Shown here one piece after another: positions 59,092 through 64,000 of a stretch of DNA of 64,000 nucleotides (the first letter of the stretch is position 1; the number at the start of each line of letters is the position of its first letter). Source of the DNA: Ga0077555 sp046154645 (GTDB lineage: Bacteria; Pseudomonadota; Alphaproteobacteria; Rhizobiales; Hyphomicrobiaceae); NCBI GenBank assembly GCA_046154645.1, contig JBJXDZ010000004.1, forward strand, positions 1 through 64,000, read 5' to 3'. The position numbers and the translations under genes are program-made. The notes beneath the pieces were generated by a model. The model had not been told where the DNA came from and ran no database searches. It saw nothing but the letters and a program-made list of their open reading frames with translations.

Positions 59092-60405
59092 ATGACGGTT
59101 GAACAACAAGGGGCCGTTGCGGCGGCCCCAGCGCCGACGTTTGCCGAGGCGCTGAAGGTGTGGTTGCGCATCGGGCTGCTGTCGTTCGGCGGTCCGGCAG
59201 GCCAAATCGCGTTGATGCACAAGGAGCTGGTCGAAAACCGGAAGTGGATCGACGAGCAGCGCTATCTGCATGCACTCAACTTCTGCATGCTGCTGCCGGG
59301 ACCCGAGGCGATGCAGCTCGCAACCTACGTCGGCTGGCGCTTGCATGGCTTGAAAGGCGGGCTTGCGGCGGGCTTGCTGTTCGTGCTGCCGGGCGCGCTG
59401 ATGATGCTGGTCCTGACCATGCTGTATGCGGCCTTCGGCAAGCTGCCGATTGTCGAGGCGCTGTTGATTGGCGTCAAAGCGGCCGTGCTGGCCGTGGTGG
59501 TCGAGGCGCTCTTGCGGATTGCCAAGCGGGCCCTGAAAGGCAATGCAGACTGGCTGCTCGCAGCCGCGGCCTTCGTTGCCATCTATCTGTTTGCCGTGCC
59601 GTTCCCAGTCATCGTGCTGGCAGCGGCCTTGATCGGCTTCTGGCGCGGCATCGGCGCCAAGTCCGCGGCCAACACGGTGGCCACTGTGGCTGTGCCGTTC
59701 TCGCGCACGCTGGCCACGGCCGCCATCTGGCTGGCGATCTGGGTGCTGCCGTTGCTTGGCATCGCCTGGGTCTACGGCCGCGATCATGTGCTCACGCACA
59801 TCGGCATCTTTTTCTCCAAACTTGCGATGGTCACGTTCGGTGGTGCCTATGCGGTGCTGGCCTACATGCGCGAGGCGGTGCCGAAGGACTTCGGCTGGCT
59901 GACAAAGCTGGAGATGGTCGACGCGCTTGGACTGGCCGAGACGACGCCTGGACCGCTGATCCTGGTCACGCAGTTCGTCGGCCATCTCGCAGCCATGCGC
60001 AACGGCGGCGGCGATCCCCAGCTGATGGGCGTGCTGGGTGCCGTCGTCACGCTGTGGGCGACGTTTGCGCCTTGCTTCCTGTGGATCTTCGTCGGCGCGC
60101 CCTATGTCGAGCGGCTGCACTCCGAGCCACGCCTGAAATCGGCGTTGGCGGCGGTGACGGCAGCTGTGGTGGGTGTCATCCTCAATCTCACCGTCACCTT
60201 CGCCATCGACGTGCTGTCGCCGACCGCGGTCGAGCGCTGGTTCGGGCCGCTGAAGCTCTATCTGCCGGACCTCACGGCGCTGAGCTGGCCAGCCGTGGTG
60301 CTTTCGGCGGTGGCCATGCTCACGACCTTCCGCTTCCACCGCAACATCATGGAAACTCTGGCGCTGTGTGGCGGGCTCGGACTGCTCTGGCATCTCGTGC
60401 GGTGA
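59092..60405 (+). CDS. chrA: chromate transporter
   Basis: A 437-residue inner-membrane chromate efflux protein made of two homologous CHR domains. The first begins LKVWLRIGLLSFGGPAGQIALMHKELVE and has LNFCMLLPGPEAMQLATYVGWRLHG; the second contains FFSKLAMVTFGGAYAVLAYMREAV and LGLAETTPGPLILVTQFVG. Length is that of two-domain (long) ChrA. It follows the ChrB-like gene directly. The stop at 60405 abuts the truncated integrase, so the rearrangement boundary is immediately downstream. Confidence 0.95.
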   Translation: MTVEQQGAVAAAPAPTFAEALKVWLRIGLLSFGGPAGQIALMHKELVENRKWIDEQRYLHALNFCMLLPGPEAMQLATYVGWRLHGLKGGLAAGLLFVLPGALMMLVLTMLYAAFGKLPIVEALLIGVKAAVLAVVVEALLRIAKRALKGNADWLLAAAAFVAIYLFAVPFPVIVLAAALIGFWRGIGAKSAANTVATVAVPFSRTLATAAIWLAIWVLPLLGIAWVYGRDHVLTHIGIFFSKLAMVTFGGAYAVLAYMREAVPKDFGWLTKLEMVDALGLAETTPGPLILVTQFVGHLAAMRNGGGDPQLMGVLGAVVTLWATFAPCFLWIFVGAPYVERLHSEPRLKSALAAVTAAVVGVILNLTVTFAIDVLSPTAVERWFGPLKLYLPDLTALSWPAVVLSAVAMLTTFRFHRNIMETLALCGGLGLLWHLVR

Positions 60406-60690
60406 TGCTGCGGCAACGCGCTGCGCCTCTTGCCGCGCCTTCTCCGGTGTGACGACGGGATGGCGTCCGATCGTCACGCGGCGAGCTTGGGCGGCGCGGC
60501 CAAGCCCGCCGGCGCGCCCCTGAGCGAAGTGCGCCCTCACACCAGAAGGGCTCACCCTGACTCCGAATCCCGGCGGGAGCTGGTCGAAGTAGAGCGCCGG
60601 GCCTCCGATCGGGATGGGCAGGCGCTCGATCGTCGATCGGGGGATCTTGACCTTTGAGCTGGCGGATTTCTTGGTGCCGTTTCTTGCCTG
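60406..60690 (-). pseudogene. N-terminal fragment of a tyrosine integrase (DUF4102 arm-binding domain)
   Basis: On the reverse strand the 95 codons from about 60690 to 60406 encode STIERLPIPIGGPALYF, then PPGFGVRVSPSGVRAHFAQG and ARRVTIGRHPVVTPEKARQE. This is the arm-DNA-binding domain (DUF4102) of P4-like phage/island integrases. No canonical start codon lies in frame before it and no core-binding or catalytic domain follows: the frame runs into the end of chrA. The gene is therefore a truncated remnant. It lies about 185 bases from a tRNA-Tyr 3' fragment, exactly where an island integrase would sit. Confidence 0.82.
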
Positions 60691-60874
60691 GATCTCGATG
60701 CTCTTTGCCTCACCTTGGGGGTATCCGCTGCGCTCTCAAATACTCACCAGATACGCACCGCGTAGCATTCACGAGGAACGACTGGCAACACAGCGGAAAC
60801 GAAAAAGCCTGATTTATCAATACAAGTGGACACATGCGGAATTGACACGAACGGTCAAGAATGCTCAAAGTTGG

Positions 60875-60930
60875 AACTGTAAATCCGCTGCGTTATCGCT
60901 TCGTAGGTTCGAGTCCTACTTCCCCCACCA
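60875..60930 (+). other. 3' fragment of a tRNA-Tyr gene, probable att site
   Basis: AACTGTAAATCCGC contains the GTA anticodon with its 3' flank, followed by a class II variable arm (TGCGTTATCGC), the T arm GTAGG TTCGAGT CCTAC, the acceptor 3' strand TTCCCCC, discriminator A and CCA ending 60930. No complementary acceptor 5' strand (GGGGGAA) or D arm exists upstream, so it is only the 3' half. Integrases commonly leave such duplicated tRNA ends as attachment sites. Confidence 0.82.
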
Positions 60931-61062
60931 TGCCCTGAACCGCCTCCGATCCCGCGCCGCCCTGGAGTGACGGGTCGCCTTGGATCAGACGACAGCGGCT
61001 CCGCCGGCCAGACGCCGGGGCGGGCTACCCCTCGACCGGATTGGACGGATTGGACGCATTCG

Positions 61063-61269
61063 ATGGACGACACCAAGATCGACCGCGTCGCCATGGGACG
61101 GCTGGCCAAGGCGCTGGCCTTCATCTGCGGTCCGACGAACCCGACGACATTGGCGTTGCAGGCGGCCTCTGACAGCGGCGCCGAAAAGGACATCAAGGCG
61201 GCGCGCGCCCTGTTCCTGAAGCTGAAGCCGGGTGATCGGCGCGCCGCGCTGGCCATGCTCGAGGATTGA
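61063..61269 (+). CDS. small protein of unknown function
   Basis: A 68-residue soluble protein starting ATG 61063. It is mostly helical (MDDTKIDRVAMGRLAKALAF and DIKAARALFLKLKPGDRRAALAMLED). I do not recognise it, and the ribosome binding site is poor, but codon use fits neighbours and no better frame exists. It sits between the att fragment and an M81 peptidase gene. Confidence 0.5.
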   Translation: MDDTKIDRVAMGRLAKALAFICGPTNPTTLALQAASDSGAEKDIKAARALFLKLKPGDRRAALAMLED

Positions 61270-61374
61270 CGGCGATGGGTTTCGCGCCCTGGATGACAGC
61301 GCACCAGCCTCTCGGCCATAGTGGCGCGACGCGCCGGATATCAGGCGGCGCTGCCTCGCTCACGGGATGGCCCC

Positions 61375-62859
61375 ATGACCCGCAAAGTCTTCATCGCTGG
61401 ATTCAAGCACGAAACCAACACGTTCTCGAAGTTGCCGACCACGCTTGCCGACTATCGATCGCGCGCCCTACAACGCGGCGACGAGATCGCCAAGGCCTAC
61501 GCGGGCACCAACACCGAGGTGGCGGCCTTCATCGACGGCTGCAAGCGGCACAACTGGCAGGCGGTTCTGGCAGTCGTTGGCGACGCGACGCCGTCGGGCA
61601 AGCTGACGCGCGACTGCTACGAAGCGATTGCCGGCGAGATCGTCGAAGCCGCGAAGCGTGAGCGGCCCGATGCGGTGCTGCTCAACCTGCACGGCGCCAT
61701 GGTGGCCGAGCATGCCGATGATGGCGAGGGCGAACTGATCGGGCGATTGCGCGCCGCACTTGGGCCCAGGACGGTGATCGCCGCAACGTTGGACCTGCAT
61801 GCCAACGTCACCGAGCGCATGGCGCGCGAGGCCGACATTCTCGTCAGCTATCGCACCTATCCGCACATCGACAATTACACGATTGCGACAGAGGCCGTGG
61901 ACCTGGTGGCGCGGACCCTGAACGGCGAGATCAAGCCGGTGACGATCATGCGCCGCGGGGCCGAGATGACGGGTCTCGACGCCGGCCGCACGACGTCGCC
62001 GGGGCCGATGACGCAAGCGCTGGCGCTGGCGGAAAAACTCAAGGGCGAGCCGGGCGTGCTGTCGGTGTCGGTCAACGCCGGGTTCTTCAAGGCCGACATT
62101 GCCGAAGTCGGACCAACCGTCGTCATCGTCGGCGAAGGTGACCGCGAACGTCTGGCGCGATTGGCAGAGCCGCTGCTCGCGCACATCAAGGCGACGCGGG
62201 GCGTGGCGACGATCCGTTATGCGACCGTGGCCGAGGCCATTGCCGTCGCCCGGGCCAAGGGCCGCGCGGGTGCGCCTGTGGTGCTGGCTGATTACTCCGA
62301 CAATCCCGGCGGTGGCGGCTACTCGGATTCAACGGGCGTCCTGCGCGGCATGATCGAAGCCAAGCTGCCAAGTGCGGCGATCGCCGCGATCTGCGATGCC
62401 GCCAGTTCCGCGGCTTGCCACGCAGCCGGCGTCGGGGCGACGCTGACGCTCGACATCGGCGGCAAGATCGACCCGAAACTGGCGCCGCCCTTGCGGGCAG
62501 CAACGGGAATCGTCACGCACCTCTCGGATGGTCGCTTCACAATCACCGGCCCGATGATGACCGGCATGCGCGTCGACATGGGGCCGACGGCGACATTCAA
62601 GGTGGGCGGCGTCGAGATCGTGCTCGGCTCGAAGCGCTTCCAGAACTATGACCTCGGGTTCTTTCGCATCGGCGGCATCGAACCGGCCGAACGCGCGGTG
62701 CTGGCGGTCAAGTCGATGCAGCATTTCCGTGCCGCCTACGCGCCGATCGCCGGCGACATCGTCGTCGTCGACGAGGGCGACGGCATCACGTCGCAAGACC
62801 TCAAGCGGCTGTCGTTCGTGAACGTGCGCCGGCCGGTTTGGCCCTTGGACGAAACCTGA
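61375..62859 (+). CDS. M81-family metallopeptidase, MlrC (microcystinase C)-type
   Basis: A 494-residue protein of the MlrC/M81 family. ATG 61375 opens with RKVFIAGFKHETNTFS. Family landmarks are AVLLNLHGAMVAEHADDGEGEL, ATLDLHANVTERM, SYRTYPHIDNY, DNPGGGGYSDSTG and the C-terminal domain start GRFTITGPMMTGMRVDMGPTATF. These proteins bind zinc and cleave small peptides or peptide-like bonds; most are not involved in microcystin. Three bases separate its stop from the convergent esterase-like gene. Physiological substrate unknown. Confidence 0.9.
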   Translation: MTRKVFIAGFKHETNTFSKLPTTLADYRSRALQRGDEIAKAYAGTNTEVAAFIDGCKRHNWQAVLAVVGDATPSGKLTRDCYEAIAGEIVEAAKRERPDAVLLNLHGAMVAEHADDGEGELIGRLRAALGPRTVIAATLDLHANVTERMAREADILVSYRTYPHIDNYTIATEAVDLVARTLNGEIKPVTIMRRGAEMTGLDAGRTTSPGPMTQALALAEKLKGEPGVLSVSVNAGFFKADIAEVGPTVVIVGEGDRERLARLAEPLLAHIKATRGVATIRYATVAEAIAVARAKGRAGAPVVLADYSDNPGGGGYSDSTGVLRGMIEAKLPSAAIAAICDAASSAACHAAGVGATLTLDIGGKIDPKLAPPLRAATGIVTHLSDGRFTITGPMMTGMRVDMGPTATFKVGGVEIVLGSKRFQNYDLGFFRIGGIEPAERAVLAVKSMQHFRAAYAPIAGDIVVVDEGDGITSQDLKRLSFVNVRRPVWPLDET

Positions 62860-62862
62860 GCC

Positions 62863-63978
62863 TCAACGCCGCGCGGTGGTTGGCGGCGCGTCCTCGACCA
62901 GCGTGAACTGCAGCAGGATCGTGCGCTGCAGGAACGCGTTGAAGTTGTCGTCGGAGATGAGCGTGAGAACGGTCTCGCCGCGGGCCGAGCGATGCACAGC
63001 CAGGCCTTCCATGTTGTCGATCTCGAACGACAGGTCGGCATCGATCAACGTGTCGCCTTGCATGACGGCGCCAGGCCTGACCTGATCGGGCGCAAAGCGG
63101 CGGAGGCGCATCTTGACGCCTTCGGTCCAACGGAAGCGGCGCTCGAGAACGAGCAGCGTGCCGTCGGCGAGGGAGGCGGCGTCGGTCACCTCGAACTCGC
63201 CGATATCCATGAAGCCGAGCCGCTGCGGCTCGCCACGAATCCAGATCCAGCCGGCATGTTGCGTGGGATTGTCCGGAAAGCGCTCGGAGAAGGCGATGGG
63301 TGAGCCCTTGTATGGGCCGCCCTGCATGACGGCGACGCTTTCGAAGCCCTTGTTGGTGCGCATGCGCTTGGCTTCGGGCGGCAGTTTCAGGTAGCCGGCC
63401 GGGTTTTGCAGCACCCCATCGATGACGGGGAAGCGGCCGATGCGATGATTGCGCTCGAAGCCGATCAGCACGGTGCCGCGCGCCAGTGTGCCGTCGAGCA
63501 GCGTGATGGCCTCGGCGTCGAGGTCGCGCTTCTTCGACAGGTTGCGGCCGCCGATGCCATGGATGGGGCCGATGCGCGCGTTCTGGATGGCGCTCGGCGT
63601 GGTGCCTTCATAGACGATGTCGGCAGCGAGCCAGGTGCCTTCATCCGATACGGCGAGAAAGCGGCGGCCGTCCGGTGTGATGGTCAAGCCGGAGTAGCCG
63701 CCAAAGGCCTTGACGGAAGAGGTGAGCACCAGGCCGCCACGGTATTCGAGGCGGCCGAAGCGGCGGCGGTCGCCACTGCCGCGATCGAATGCGACGATGC
63801 GACGGGCGGTGACCTCGATGGCGCGCGTGTCGTCCGGGGCGGCGGTGGGTGCGGTGGCGGCGGCCGGAGGGGATTGGGCAAGGGTTGGGGCCGCGTGGGC
63901 AAAGGCGAGGATGCCGAAAAGTGCCGTTGCGACAGCCCCTGCCGGCGACACCTGCCACCAGCGCTTCAGCGTTCGCAT
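62863..63978 (-). CDS. exported esterase-like/phytase-family protein
   Basis: A 371-residue periplasmic protein with the esterase-like activity of phytase domain (PF13449 type). Start ATG 63978; 63999 is a further in-frame ATG. A signal peptide ends near residue 35 (FAHAAPTLAQ) and is followed by a proline/alanine linker. The beta-propeller-like domain starts with LEYRGGLVLTSSVKAFGGYSGLTITPDGRRFLAVSDEG, then GLAVHRSARGETVLTLISDDNF near the C terminus. Reaction and substrate are unknown. The gene is complete in the window. Confidence 0.85.
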   Translation of the reverse strand: MRTLKRWWQVSPAGAVATALFGILAFAHAAPTLAQSPPAAATAPTAAPDDTRAIEVTARRIVAFDRGSGDRRRFGRLEYRGGLVLTSSVKAFGGYSGLTITPDGRRFLAVSDEGTWLAADIVYEGTTPSAIQNARIGPIHGIGGRNLSKKRDLDAEAITLLDGTLARGTVLIGFERNHRIGRFPVIDGVLQNPAGYLKLPPEAKRMRTNKGFESVAVMQGGPYKGSPIAFSERFPDNPTQHAGWIWIRGEPQRLGFMDIGEFEVTDAASLADGTLLVLERRFRWTEGVKMRLRRFAPDQVRPGAVMQGDTLIDADLSFEIDNMEGLAVHRSARGETVLTLISDDNFNAFLQRTILLQFTLVEDAPPTTARR

Positions 63979-64000
63979 TATGCTGTCAGGCCAGATCATG

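Noticed and set aside
60840..60930. Intact tRNA-Tyr
   Set aside because: No acceptor 5' strand or D arm upstream; the bases CGAACGGTCAA at 60848 look like a D-loop but the spacing is wrong, so only a fragment is called.
1..64000. CRISPR array or additional rRNA/tRNA genes
   Set aside because: No regularly spaced repeats longer than about 20 bases and no other cloverleaf were seen by eye; only tRNA-Gln and the tRNA-Tyr fragment stand out.

Overview
This is a GC-rich chromosomal window that looks like an alphaproteobacterium of the Hyphomicrobiales (Rhizobiales) type. The evidence is an alphaproteobacterial-type porin, a bacterial phosphatidylcholine synthase, a heterotetrameric sarcosine oxidase cluster, an FtsH-free mix of many acyl-CoA/SDR/MFS accessory genes, and intergenic palindromes of the kind common in that order. 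No species can be named from the sequence.

Layout. 0-10 kb: porin with a strong terminator, a small exported protein, phosphatidylcholine synthase, a DUF995-like exported protein, an SDR dehydrogenase plus MaoC hydratase pair resembling a split peroxisomal multifunctional enzyme, a leftward acyl carrier protein/hexapeptide acyltransferase pair, an aldo/keto reductase and a UPF0114 membrane protein. 10-18 kb: a hydantoinase B gene and a hydantoinase A gene separated by a kinase-like (APH) gene and a HicB-HicA toxin-antitoxin module, then a TrmJ tRNA methyltransferase carrying an unusual N-terminal extension. 18-29 kb: a leftward HpaB/AbfD-superfamily flavoprotein with an FAH-family hydratase, a duplicated small membrane protein of which one copy is broken, and a GbsR/MarR-type regulator with three look-alike operators serving a DUF4166/TIGR01777 pair and a divergent FMN monooxygenase/flavin reductase pair. 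29-41 kb: tRNA-Gln, a complete CUT1-type sugar ABC importer, two overlapping PilZ genes, a DHA2 drug exporter divergent from an acyl-CoA ligase, a ThDP enzyme and a TPR protein. 41-50.7 kb: a metallo-beta-lactamase-fold hydrolase and a sarcosine oxidase cluster (soxB, cupin, soxD, soxA, soxG), NIPSNAP and phytanoyl-CoA dioxygenase genes amid dense intergenic repeats including a 160-bp MITE-like element. 51-58 kb: acyl-CoA dehydrogenase, second DHA2 exporter, GNAT, polysaccharide deacetylase, epoxide-hydrolase-like protein and a catalytically atypical SDR. 58-61 kb: a chromate-resistance pair (ChrB-like and ChrA) butting directly against a truncated tyrosine-integrase gene and a 3' fragment of tRNA-Tyr, the end of a decayed integrative element. 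61-64 kb: a small protein, an MlrC-type M81 peptidase and an esterase-like phytase-family protein.

Taken together the window encodes uptake and catabolism of nitrogenous and acyl substrates (hydantoin, sarcosine, acyl-CoA chains, sugars), with efflux and metal resistance. The most novel-looking items are the truncated integrase/tRNA-Tyr scar beside the chromate genes, the regulator whose palindromic operators overlap start codons, the cluster-ligand-less AbfD homologue, the TrmJ fusion, and the broken paralogue interrupted by an unrelated reverse-strand gene. Functions are assigned by motif recognition only; no database search was run.
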